A stretch of DNA of 64,000 nucleotides from positions 496,001-560,000 of the forward strand of contig JAGTWJ010000002.1 of NCBI GenBank assembly GCA_020064725.1. The letters run 5' to 3'. The DNA comes from Drechslerella dactyloides. Lineage: Eukaryota; Ascomycota; Orbiliomycetes; Orbiliales; Orbiliaceae. A program made the translations under genes and the position numbers. Of the stretch, positions 47,880 through 57,932 are shown piece by piece (within the stretch, counting starts at the first letter, position 1; each line of letters begins with the position of its first letter). The notes beneath the pieces are model-generated. The model was given only the letters and a program-made list of their open reading frames with translations, was not told the origin of the DNA and searched no databases.

Positions 47880-49034
47880 ATGCCTCACGATCCAAACCTC
47901 GTTACCGCGGCTATCGGTGCCCTAGTCGGCTGTCGTGTGATTACGTATGAAGAGTACCTCAGAAATCCCTCAATTGCAAGAGACATTCAACCGCTTGACG
48001 TCGATGCATTCCACAAGTCAGTGTTGATTGCACCAGCGCCGCAATCACCACCACCGACGCAGTCAGGGTCTTCGCGGCCAAACCTGGGCTTTCTGCGAAG
48101 GAGACAAAATTCGAGGCCCGACACGCCGCAGCCGCAGCCTCCACCGCCACGCCAACTGGATGCGCCACCACCCTATACAGGACTTATAGGTATCCTATAT
48201 GCGCTGATAGTCTACATATATGCATTTATTTTGACTCACATACTAGGGGTAGAGACTCGACCGCTACCCCAATCGAGCGCCGCATTGGTATCAACGCGCC
48301 TGGTCACCATCTTCGTCAAGACCTTGTCAGGCAGAACGATTACTCTCTCGGTCACACTAGGCGACACGATAGACCAGGTCAAGCAAGAGCTTGCTGAGAA
48401 AGCGGACGTTCCGCCTGAGGAGCAACGACTCGTTTACGCTGGCAAAGAGCTCAAAAACGGCACCACTCTGCGCGACTACGGCATTCAACAAGATTCAACT
48501 ATCCACTTAGCTCTTCGAATTCTCGGCGGCGCTCCCTCAGTGATGTACCTTCCGCAAGGCTTCCTTGATCCAGTTTGGGATTTCGACTTCACGCGTACCA
48601 ACGATGCCGGCTATTCCTTCTCCCGCGGCGGAGAAAAGTACACCCGTCCTTGTGGATGGTTGCGCTATGCGCTCAAGGTGAACGGCAAGTATGGTCCAGA
48701 TGACGACTGGCTGGGCAGCTCGAACGCACCTGGCGAATGGCCAGTTTCGTACCACGGCACTAGCAAGGACAACGCACAATCTATTGCTCAAGTGGGTTTC
48801 AAATTGGCTAAAGGGGTTCATTTTGCATACGGCCAAGGAATCTATTCTTCGCCGAGTCACACAATTGCTGAATCGTATGCCCAATTCTTCCAGAGTGGAG
48901 GGAAAAGGTACAAAGTCATCTTTCAAAACAGGGTGAATCCGGCCAATCTTCAGAAGATACCCGACATCGATTATTGGATTAGCCCTGCGGATGCTGATAT
49001 CCGTCCATACGGATTGTGTATCAAGGAGATCTAA
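47880..49034 (+). CDS. Membrane-anchored ubiquitin fused to an ADP-ribosyltransferase-like domain
   Basis: An intronless frame of 384 residues. Residues 1-100 are partly Pro-rich. A hydrophobic helix (about 101-123, 'GLIGILYALIVYIYAFILTH') could anchor the protein. Residues 142-217 are a ubiquitin domain: 'TIFVKTLSGRTITLSV', 'DTIDQVKQELAEKADVPPEEQRL', 'YAGKEL', 'LRDYGIQQDSTIHLALRILGG'. Equivalents of K6, K27, K33, R42, K48 and the terminal G75-G76 are kept, while K63 is Gln. Residues 255-384 resemble the PARP-type ART fold: 'VSYHGTS' (His292), 'FAYGQGIYSSPSHTIAESYA' (Tyr322), strand 'KRYKVIFQNRV', and C-terminal 'DIRPYGLCIKEI'. PARP enzymes use H-Y-E triads; the third residue cannot be assigned with confidence. 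A possible role is ADP-ribosylation of ubiquitin or of ubiquitin-linked targets, which is inference. Confidence 0.85.
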   Translation: MPHDPNLVTAAIGALVGCRVITYEEYLRNPSIARDIQPLDVDAFHKSVLIAPAPQSPPPTQSGSSRPNLGFLRRRQNSRPDTPQPQPPPPRQLDAPPPYTGLIGILYALIVYIYAFILTHILGVETRPLPQSSAALVSTRLVTIFVKTLSGRTITLSVTLGDTIDQVKQELAEKADVPPEEQRLVYAGKELKNGTTLRDYGIQQDSTIHLALRILGGAPSVMYLPQGFLDPVWDFDFTRTNDAGYSFSRGGEKYTRPCGWLRYALKVNGKYGPDDDWLGSSNAPGEWPVSYHGTSKDNAQSIAQVGFKLAKGVHFAYGQGIYSSPSHTIAESYAQFFQSGGKRYKVIFQNRVNPANLQKIPDIDYWISPADADIRPYGLCIKEI

Positions 49035-49532
49035 CTGGTTGCTTGTACTAAGTACTTAGTTGTTTGGCAGTTTGTTGGTTGTTTATGGCCAAAATAGCTG
49101 ATCTCGCTCTAATACCTCTATATGCCCTGTAACAGTCGGTTCTTCCTATACTCGTGCTTTTTCTGGCCGTATGTGATATTTTAACTCGCTTCCTGATCAA
49201 AGCAGTGTGGAGGGCCTTGCAGCTTGTGCTTATATATTTATTGATTACAAGCACCAGCAGCTATATATTAATACCTGGAGAATGTACGTACACATAGCTT
49301 GTGAGGCTCCTCCGATTCAGGACCTAACATGGCCTCTTCTTGTGTTAGAGTATTCGAGATACAGAGAGATATCTAGCGGTAGCGTAATCACGCACGTACA
49401 CTTCAAGGCAAATGGGATACCGTCCTTACTTCCTAATCTCACGAAAGTTCAGATTTCTTTGCATAGAGCCCTAGGTCTCTAGTCGTTAGCAGCTAGAATT
49501 ACTAGAATGGTTCCTCTACTCCTGTAGGCGAC
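49035..49532. other. Intergenic region between convergent genes
   Basis: AT-rich 3' flanks of the ubiquitin-fusion gene and the minus-strand secreted-protein gene. No gene seen. Confidence 0.5.
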
Positions 49533-50702
49533 TCATTTTTGTATCGAGGAATTTCTGTCCGCAACGTCCGGTGCTGTATATTTGCTTCGCTTGAAGATAC
49601 TTGATATTGAGCTCCTGGATTTTGACAAAGCGTCCATGCCGATACTGTGGATGACCCAAGCCGCTCCAATTCCCAGCAATGGGCTCCTCAGCCAATCCCA
49701 TGTCCCTTCACGTGAAACGCTTGACCCTTCTATATAATACGGCTCTTCAGAACCAGGTACCTGCTCCTTGTGCTCGGCCATTGGCAAAGCATTATGAACT
49801 TGAACGGATGCGGGTCCACTTGATATATCTTCGCTGTAGTCGCGGAACGTAGGCTTTCCACCCAGAACGGCAGACTGTCCCTTCAGCAGTCCCTTCAGCC
49901 CCGATAGAATTGCTTCGACGTCGTCGACTTCAGTCTCATTGCCGCTTCCAGGCAAAAGCTTACGCTGGACATTACATCGGCACCTATACCAGGCCCGGCA
50001 GACAGTAGCATAGTCCCAGTTGCGACACCTCGGGCGATCCATTTCTGCCGCTGCTACTGCCGCCAACTGGTACAGGGGGTCGCGTACCGGTTGGTAATTA
50101 GGGACGATGATGGGAGTGTTCCCAAGGCAGCGACAGTCGTTGCAGAGCGTTACCCAGTGTCGTGCCCTTTGGGCGTAGAGGCTGAATATGCGTCTGTAGT
50201 TCGGGTTGGCTATGGCATCCGGACCTCTGATTTCGCGGTAATCCGTGCGGTTTCGTGCTTCCGTGGTTCGGTGGTGCGGATACTTGGGATATCTATCGGG
50301 ATCTGGGTGCATTTGGAAGAGGATCTCGTTGGCGGATGCGCACTTTATAGCTCTTAAGCCATCTAAGAGTGTCCCTCTTAGCACGCGCTTACTATACTTC
50401 GGGTTCTCGCTGGTGTTCTTGAGGCGTGTTTCGAGAACTCCATTGTCGGGGGCTAGAGTTTCCTTGATCTCTGCGCTGAGATCCCGCTCGAGGTTACGAC
50501 CAACTGGTTTATTTTTCGTTGATGGATGCGGGTAACCATAGCTCGGGGTCTGGGAGATAGGCGGATTCGAAGGCACCGACTTTGGTATTGAACTGGTTTG
50601 ACTCAAATCTTTGTGAGAAATAGGTTGTGCCTGGTTAAATGTTATTCCAATGAGGAAAATGTAAAATAGAAGCTGCGCACAGAATACTGCAGAGTAATGC
50701 AT
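49533..50702 (-). CDS. Predicted secreted, cysteine-containing protein of unknown function
   Basis: An intronless minus-strand frame of 389 residues. A signal peptide is likely at 1-25 ('MHYSAVFCAQLLFYIFLIGI'). A Pro/Ser-rich segment (about 27-75) precedes a folded-looking middle with paired cysteines ('LCNDCRCLGNTP', 'RPRCRNWDYATVCRAWYRC', 'RCNVQRK', about 190-255) and several Tyr/Arg/Pro-rich pieces. A short hydrophobic stretch ('LLGIGAAWVIHSIGM', about 345-360) lies before a Ser/Lys-rich end and could be a membrane segment. No known domain is recognised. The cysteine pattern recalls species-restricted secreted proteins of fungi. It is convergent with the ubiquitin-fusion gene, and both sit in a gene-poor stretch. 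Confidence 0.65.
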   Translation of the reverse strand: MHYSAVFCAQLLFYIFLIGITFNQAQPISHKDLSQTSSIPKSVPSNPPISQTPSYGYPHPSTKNKPVGRNLERDLSAEIKETLAPDNGVLETRLKNTSENPKYSKRVLRGTLLDGLRAIKCASANEILFQMHPDPDRYPKYPHHRTTEARNRTDYREIRGPDAIANPNYRRIFSLYAQRARHWVTLCNDCRCLGNTPIIVPNYQPVRDPLYQLAAVAAAEMDRPRCRNWDYATVCRAWYRCRCNVQRKLLPGSGNETEVDDVEAILSGLKGLLKGQSAVLGGKPTFRDYSEDISSGPASVQVHNALPMAEHKEQVPGSEEPYYIEGSSVSREGTWDWLRSPLLGIGAAWVIHSIGMDALSKSRSSISSIFKRSKYTAPDVADRNSSIQK

Positions 50703-52837
50703 CGATCAAGTAGCTAGGGCATTCCGGCTCATTAGACAAATGCAGATTTGCGAAATAGATTCGACATCAGAATCTCGTTTTCGTGATTCGATATTCGATG
50801 CGAGTGCGTAGTGAGCTACCAGAATCTGGATTGAGATCTTGGAGATATTCCGACCTTTGTGTTCATATGACTGACTTGTAATGTTAACAGTGGTGGCTTT
50901 ACACGAGTTATTCGAGTCAGGCAGAGCCACTATATATATTTACATTTGCCGATGACCCTAATCGCGAATTGAGAATCTGGGCTGGTTAGTAGAAAGGGAT
51001 GTTGTTCTTCTACATCTGTCTATTGTGTTCGCAATGAATTGCGCACTAGGATGTATACATGTAATGCTCCTTCGCGAATTCGACGCCTTCAGCCATAGGT
51101 GCGTGTGCGTATAACTAATACCAATATGAGATGGGCTATGAAACAAATGGCGGAAACTGAGCTGCCTTGCTAAGTATGCCTAACCAACTGAGCTTTACAA
51201 CTTTGTTGTACATGCCACAGGTACTGCGGCAAGCCCACTTGTCATTATTGAGGCTCTGACGCATGATATCAAAGTTTCCGCGTGAATCGATGCGGCAACG
51301 CTAACAACACGTCAACGGCCAACATGCACGCATGCCTGTTTGATGTACGGAGGGAATAAGCTGTACACATGTATGGCGTCTGTGCTGCTTGGCGGGTTTT
51401 CCTTGGTTTGATTTGAAAAGCTTCAAATCCTGATGCATTGGCTCAAAATAGTATTATAAAGGCGAGGTCCCGCAGCAGAGGAAATCGTGATCTGTGCCTG
51501 CAATGCCGGTTCTTTATTTGCATTTCCTGCAGTGTGTTAGTTTGAATAGATTTGTACATGTACGTCCACTCGAATGGCAAGTAACACAACCGTCTCCGTA
51601 TGTAGTGCATGATTGTCATCTTATAGATATGAGACTAATTCCTGAAATTTTGCCGTGAGACTCGAAAATATTCAATATTTATTGCGCATGACTGAGGCAT
51701 TCACGGAATTTCAAGACGAAAGGCCAGGATAAAGTGAACCCCACTTGACCATCAATAGCTATTTCGATTGAATTGCCAGCCTTTCTTTGACATCCGATAG
51801 AAAGTTGAGGTACTCTACTTGCCCCAAAGTGCGTAACTTCCCATCCTTGAAGTCTCTTAGACCGTGCGCAGCACCGTTTCAACCTCATTACTTTGCAGAG
51901 TCGGCACAATGTCAACTCGTTGCTGTTAGGCGCGCGCGCGTCTACAACAGTTAGTGGCAGCAAACCCCAGGCCCCAACCTGGACGCGGACCCTCTTTTTA
52001 AAACATGCCAACGGTCAGCCTATATAACGTGTGTATAACTGCAACGGCGCCAAGTGTAACCTCATGACTATAGGGATCAATATCCCAAATATCAGCTGGA
52101 AGTATTTCGGTCCGGAACCGAACTTGATTTGTACATCAGAGACCGTCGGGGCCAGCCTCATCCGACCACAATAACAAGAAAAACCAAATATGGTAATCTC
52201 GGGCCAAATCCGGACATGTATTCCTGCCCCAATTCGGAAACGACCGTCGGGTGTTCTCAGAGCTAACCAAAGAAGGAAATCCTGAGACATCAAACGCAGA
52301 TTGTACAACGCAACGTCAACCAACGCGCCTTCGATGAAAATGCAACATATCGGCGTATGAGCGTCATTCACTGATGACCGTCCATTGATACCAGGCGCGC
52401 TCGTACCGCCGTATATCGGCTGGATTCGCATCAAAGGGTATCAGAGAAGGGAGTCAAAATTTCAGACGTGGGTTTGTGCTACTCATGTCATGGTGAGCAT
52501 TTATTATTCCCTTGAAGCTTTGGTATCATGTTTGTCTCGTAGTCGCGTGCAAAGAACGTGGCACCTCGTGGTGAGCACTTTGCGCAATTACAGGCGTCGA
52601 CGAAGTCAAACAATTTATATCACCCAGGAAAAAGCCAATAGCTAGAGCGGATTACTAACGGCCCGCGCGTATCGCTCGTAGATATGTGGCTTCAAGCCAT
52701 AGGGCCACGGGAGCCAGCCACGCTGGGCAAAGTTTGAGCCTGTTCTGTAATAATGTCGATAAAAAAAAGTACCGCGTCATTACTTCATCGCCTCCGCAAA
52801 ATTATACAGACCTCCGTCTGACAGTACCCTTGTCAAA
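50703..52837. other. Intergenic region (2.1 kb)
   Basis: AT-rich promoter region of the minus-strand secreted-protein gene, then sequence without a convincing gene. Minus-strand frames at 51679-52011 and 52015-52434 have no domain content. The last 100 bp are the leader of the gene at 52838. Confidence 0.4.
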
Positions 52838-54247
52838 ATGGCACGTCCGACCAAACTATCTAAGGCAGCATCATGGATGCTGACCTTCCTCACGGTCCTC
52901 GCTTTCTTCTCGATGACGGAGGCCGTCATCAAGGGAGGAAGACTGCACAACCGGTCTATCCTCCTCGGCCGTCAGAACGACAGCAATAACACCAACGGAT
53001 CCAATGACTCCAATACCACCAACACGACGTCCTCGTCGACCGAAACCTCGTCGAGCACAACCATCGACACCAGCAGCTCGTCAGAGAGCTCGAGCGTTTC
53101 GACGACCTCTTCTTCCTCAACCACGGAGGAGAGCTCCACTACGACTAGCTCGACCACCACGACTAGCTCCACCAGCTCTTCGACCACAAGCTCATCATCT
53201 AGCATGGTCATTACGAGCTCTAGCACCACTTCTTCCACGAGCAGCAGCACTACTAGCACCTCCACTACTTCTACCATTCCCACCGGAACCCCGATTACTT
53301 CTGCCACAAGCGTGACGGTTCAGGTTGGAGTTCCGACAAATCTGCCGTCGAAGCGATCGTTCCTTGACCGAATCAACCCATGGGCCAAGAGGGATTTGGA
53401 GAAGCGCCAGGCTATCCGATACTTGGGCGAGACAACTGTGAATGGTATCACGAGGTTCATTCTTGTGGCGGATGCTAATGCGGCCGTCACCTTCGATCTG
53501 ATTGATGGACAGTTCGTCTCGGACTCGGGCAACACTATCACCTTCGCTACGGCTGCCGATTTGGATAATGGTTGGTCCTACTGGCAGGGTGGTGCCACTT
53601 ATCCGGCGGGCAGCACTACTATTGAGTTTTCCATTGATTCTGTTGATGGACGTGTCGAATGGCTCAACCCTGCTTTCTCCGGTATCAACAACTTCGAGGC
53701 TGCGCCGTGTATCCAGCCGTCGGCCGGCACCAACTACGTCATCTGGCAATTCGATGCCCTCAGCTCGAACCCTTGCGCGTTCCAGCTGGCTCTCCAGGCC
53801 ACCGGTGGTAACCTTCCGCCCCCACAGTCCTCGCCGCTTGTCACCCCTATCGCCGTCACCGGCGCACAGACTTTCCCGGGTGGTACCACTGCCTTCCCAA
53901 CGGAGCCAATTCCGCCGGAGACCACGTCAGATACCGCCACCCTTGACCCAACTGCCACTGGCGTTACGACCGAAACTGTCATCGATACGGCGACTATCAC
54001 CAGCACCACACAGACGACTTCGATTGTCACGGTGACCTCGTGCAACAACTGGGGAACTTGCGACATGTGGACCTCGACGACAACGATGACCAGTACGACG
54101 CTATACACCCAGCCCTGCAACACTCTGCCCATCCCGGTTCCTATCTCCCGGGCTGCGCCCACCACCGGTGCTTGGTTCATCGTCAAGTGCGCCGTTACAA
54201 TCTGGGTCGCCGCCGCCATTGGCTACGCTCTTACTGTGATTATGTAA
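52838..54247 (+). CDS. Mucin-like cell-wall or surface protein
   Basis: An intronless gene of 469 residues. An N-terminal signal peptide (hydrophobic 'WMLTFLTVLAFFSMTEA', to about 29) precedes an almost pure Ser/Thr mucin segment (about 47-148) with N-glycosylation sites at its start. Three dibasic Lys-Arg sites (172-173, 184-185, 189-190) could be cut by a Kex2-type protease. A globular part follows (about 191-330) with short beta-strand patterns ('RYLGETTVNGITRFILVAD', 'GNTITFATAADLDNGWSYW') and two cysteines. A second Thr-rich segment (about 345-400) ends with a Cys pair ('SCNNWGTCDMW') and a C-terminal hydrophobic tail ending at the last residue. The tail suggests a GPI-anchor signal or a tail helix; a Lys in it makes GPI attachment uncertain. 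Confidence 0.8.
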   Translation: MARPTKLSKAASWMLTFLTVLAFFSMTEAVIKGGRLHNRSILLGRQNDSNNTNGSNDSNTTNTTSSSTETSSSTTIDTSSSSESSSVSTTSSSSTTEESSTTTSSTTTTSSTSSSTTSSSSSMVITSSSTTSSTSSSTTSTSTTSTIPTGTPITSATSVTVQVGVPTNLPSKRSFLDRINPWAKRDLEKRQAIRYLGETTVNGITRFILVADANAAVTFDLIDGQFVSDSGNTITFATAADLDNGWSYWQGGATYPAGSTTIEFSIDSVDGRVEWLNPAFSGINNFEAAPCIQPSAGTNYVIWQFDALSSNPCAFQLALQATGGNLPPPQSSPLVTPIAVTGAQTFPGGTTAFPTEPIPPETTSDTATLDPTATGVTTETVIDTATITSTTQTTSIVTVTSCNNWGTCDMWTSTTTMTSTTLYTQPCNTLPIPVPISRAAPTTGAWFIVKCAVTIWVAAAIGYALTVIM

Positions 54248-55244
54248 GAGTGAGCCTTGCGCATCACCGACATTACTATATGCTATATATATCCAGCATA
54301 TAGGTGTGTCATACCGGCATAATGTTTAATTTCCTTTACGATCCGGATATACGGCGCGCGTACGTTCGCAAGGGCTCAAGTTACGGGCTTGACAGACGTG
54401 TGACACGCAAAACGAAAATAATTTTTAACTATAATGACATCTATTGGATCATAGACTGGACACAAAAGTGTCCTGTCTATGCCATATGATTGGTTGCAAA
54501 TTTTGGCCTGAGGGTATCAACCGATATCATGCATCCGTGGACGGCAGGTACGGTGTTTTTATATATTGTGGTGGTTATCTGAGTTGATCCTGTACTTTGA
54601 CAGTCTTTACAGCACCCTAGCTGGTTTTTCCGATTCCCGGTTGAACAAATTTGATCAGATTATACGAGCAGGGTCCAAGGGGTACTGATATTACTATTCG
54701 GATATAAATAGCAATATATATAATATCCGTCCATGTCGATAGCGCGTTGCTTGTATATCGAACTCAACAGCCCTTAATTGCATGGGTCTTGATACCACAT
54801 TCTGCTTAAAGTGCGCCTTCTTATTCCATATCCGTAGTTGGACCGTCGGGCTTAAGTTATGAGTCAATCCGTATTTAGCGTTTAGCATTTTGGTCGACTA
54901 TGGATTAATTGTACGTAGGTAGCAGCCTTCGCAGTCAAGGGGAATATGGGTATGAGACAAGCAAATTAATGTCCTTTCTACAACAAACTTGAATTCCCTT
55001 CGTAGAGCTTTCCCCAAAAGCTGATGCAATGGAAAGTTTCGGGTCCTAATCGTCGAGAAAGCCGGTTACATAGAAATATCATAATGTATATCATACAATA
55101 TGGGAGCTTCGCTATAGTAATACAGTTGAGGTAGATTATGCTATCTACATTTCTATAATATAAGGATGTATTTGACTGTACATCGCGAGGTATATGTACA
55201 TACGCGCAGGTGAGCATATAAGCGCCTACGCCAGGAGCTTCCAT
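54248..55244. other. Intergenic region between convergent genes
   Basis: About 1 kb of AT-rich sequence between the mucin-like gene and the rhomboid gene. No gene seen. Confidence 0.5.
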
Positions 55245-56741
55245 CTAGCTCCGCGGCTTATTTTCCACAGCACCCTCCTTTTTCAGTTGTTGTGCGACCA
55301 TTAATTCTCTCCTCCGCTTCGCCTCTGCTTTAAGCATAGACAACAAGCCCGCCCCGGTGAGCAAGCCGAACAAATGGGCTGCGTGATCCATCCACATGCT
55401 CCAGCCAAATAGCATAGCCATGAACTCATAGACACCGAAGATTGTGGCCATTGTTACCGCTTTCAGTGTAAAGAAAGGGAGCAGAATAAAATACAACTCG
55501 GAGCTACACAATTTCACATCAGCCAGGGTGTCTCGTTAATAAGCCGTCAGGTCGCTGGATTTAATAGAAGGTAGGGGCCCCACGTACTTGGGATTTAATG
55601 CAGCGTATGCTCCTACAACGCCGAATATTGCGCCGGAGGCACCCAGGCCGTATACATGAAACCTTCTCCTGATGACATTAACGGCTAGCGAGGCGAACGA
55701 CGATGTAACTCCAGAGGCGAAATACAAGGCAAGGAAGTTGCCACGCCCGATTTGATCGCACACTAGAGATTCTCACATCAATATTCCCGAATGACGGAGT
55801 CGAAAAGGTGGAGGAAGATGAGTGTATGACGTACATGTCGTTCCCAAGAAGAACAGAGCAACCATATTACAAGCGAAGTGCCAGAGGCTCTGATGGCTCA
55901 CCACGCTACCCAACACAGCTAGGGCTACGGGTTCCCCAGGACACTGCGTGAAATACTTGTTCAGCGTCCGCCAGAGCGGCGGGATTCTCCAAGCCACCAG
56001 GATGAGGAAATTTGACGCTATGATGCCGCATACAGTTGCCAGTGCCATCGGTACAGTCGGGAACCAGCGGTCCTTATTCGCCGGATGGACGTATGTTAGT
56101 GCGTAGACGAAGCAGCCGCCAAGACTGACAAGCATGAAGACGAAGGACGGCAAAAGGCGTCTGATCGGGTGCATCTCGTCTGGCTCGTCCTTGTCAGAGA
56201 GACGAGCTCGCTCTCTATAGTATTCGTACCATTCTTGGCTGCCAAACTTCATATGATTCGGATCAGTGGGTGCCAGAGAGCCGGAGTCGCGGTCTGCGGA
56301 TACCGGTTCGAGTCGAGCGCCATCCAGGTCTACGGATTCCTCGGGGGATTTTACCCTTTGGAAGTAGTGAGGTGTTGGTGGTGAAGCTGGTGGCCCATCC
56401 GGTCTTCTGGCGGACGGACGACGTAGGGAAGCAAATAGCCGGTGGGTATTCTGTAGTCGTGGAATCTGCGCTCTGACGGCGCATTGTATGGGAGTGGATT
56501 GCCGCAGCACCAAAGAGGTTCGCTTCGGAGAGACCGTCGATAGTGCACGGGAGACTTCAGTGATCGATTGTGATTCAGGGAGGTGGAGGGAGAGCCGTCC
56601 CGTGGCCGGTTGACAGAGTATCGCGAATGGCGAGGCCGACGAGGATGAGACGCGAGATACCGCTCTGCGCACAGCGCAGGGTCCCCAGAGTGGAACCATC
56701 GCGGTCAAGAGATTGTCTGCCGGACCACAGCGCCCGTACAA
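55245..56741 (-). CDS. Mitochondrial rhomboid protease (Pcp1/PARL type)
   Basis: Three minus-strand exons (56741-55835, 55762-55588, 55503-55245) encode 446 residues. Rhomboids cut substrates inside membranes; the mitochondrial type processes inner-membrane proteins such as yeast Mgm1 and Ccp1. A long Arg/Ser-rich N-terminus (1-130) looks like a mitochondrial targeting sequence. After a first helix near 200, the rhomboid core shows the family Asn in 'HFACNMVALFFLGTT', the nucleophile Ser345 in 'GLGASGAIFG', and His404 in 'DHAAHLFG'. Both introns are short, and rejoining gives the expected 'LNPNSELYFILLPF'. The catalytic dyad is complete. Its promoter is shared with the Tma17-like gene, 347 bp away. 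Confidence 0.93.
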
Positions 56742-57088
56742 CCTGTCGCTAGAAGGATGGATAGATGTCAGCAGTCATGCCAATGTAACGGCAGTATCAA
56801 AGCCGTCGGCTCTCATCAGCTTGTTTCGAAAAGGTGGGATGGTCCGGCGTACCTTGCAGAAAGTGGGCTGCGCCTGTGATAAGAATCTGTTGCTTGCGGG
56901 TTGCGCACAATCTCTGCCGCGCAACGCCAACTTCCTTACTCAGCGGCGCGCTTACGTCCACACTTCGACATCCCACCACCATCAAGACCATCACGACCAT
57001 CACGACGGCCTGAGAACAGCAGCTGGAATGCAAGCTTCGAGATAACACCTGTCGCATCCACACTTGCCATCGAAAAAGAGAGTTCATC
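56742..57088. promoter_or_regulatory. Bidirectional promoter region, rhomboid and Tma17-like genes
   Basis: 347 bp between the opposite start codons of two conserved genes. Repeated ATCACGACC-like units occur at about 56,985-57,010. Co-regulation is plausible from the spacing but not shown. Confidence 0.5.
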
Positions 57089-57595
57089 ATGAGCGCCTCC
57101 GCTGCCCCTATTCCCTTGGTACGTATCGTTGCCTCCACAATGCCAGCTGCGGCCCGCTAACCTGTTGCTTGGATGGCCATCCAGGATCAATTTGCCCAGG
57201 TTCTCATCGAGCTGGAGGTCCCTCAGCTACACGAGGAGTCGTCTCGCCTTGAGCTTTCTATCTATCACCTTGAACGCTCGAACGTCACTCTCGCGGAGTA
57301 TCCTGACGATGAAGACTGCAAAGAAGCAATTCAATACAACGTGGGCGTCATAGAGCAGCAGAAACAGCGGGTCGGGTTGATCCGGCTGGAATTGGGCAGG
57401 AGAGGTGTCAACCTGGAACATGCCGGCAGTAGCGACATCGCGGCGCCGACGGCTACGGCCGCCACTTCCGGGAGCGAGGCTCAGAGCGGAGAGGCTTCGG
57501 CCGGGGGCGGTTCCCAGCAGCCACCAGCAGCACCGGAAAACGAATCTACTACCAATGGACATGTCGCAGAGGAGGAGGCCGGAATCTATCTATGA
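57089..57595 (+). CDS. Tma17/Adc17-like proteasome assembly chaperone
   Basis: Two exons (57089-57118, 57185-57595) give 146 residues. The core (about 11-85) is two amphipathic helices: 'LHEESSRLELSIYHLERSNVTL' then 'AIQYNVGVIEQQKQRVGLIRLEL'. The 'I..HL.RSN..L' signature matches yeast Tma17/Adc17, a stress-induced chaperone that helps pair Rpt ATPases in 26S proteasome assembly. A low-complexity Ala/Gly/Ser/Gln linker leads to a conserved-looking acidic C-terminus ending G-I-Y-L, comparable to the hydrophobic end of the yeast protein. The first exon is only 10 codons, supported by a clean GTACGT donor and CCAG acceptor in phase 0. Family assignment rests on recalled motif similarity. Confidence 0.7.
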
Positions 57596-57932
57596 TGCCA
57601 ACGTAGACTATCAAATGTTACAAGCGAGCTTTGGTTCCGCATTGAAGGTCTGTCATACCATCTAATCCGTGTCTAGATGTGTCGCGTGAATTAACTTTCT
57701 GCACGAGAGGCTCTCACCACAGGTTCATTAATGGAAGATACCATCAATATATCATAACAAGAGAATTCTCGCACAGGGAATATATGTGGAGAATTCCATT
57801 AGTGTATAATAATTACAGGGATACTTGGCTATTAAGAGGTCCAAAATACAAAACACCAGTAACGCCTCAGATCGAAAAAGTCGCCTGAACACCCGAGCTT
57901 CGAAACCAATCGCTCGTCTATTTTTACCAAAA
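57596..57932. other. Intergenic region between convergent genes
   Basis: 337 bp of AT-rich 3' flanks. No gene seen. Confidence 0.5.
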
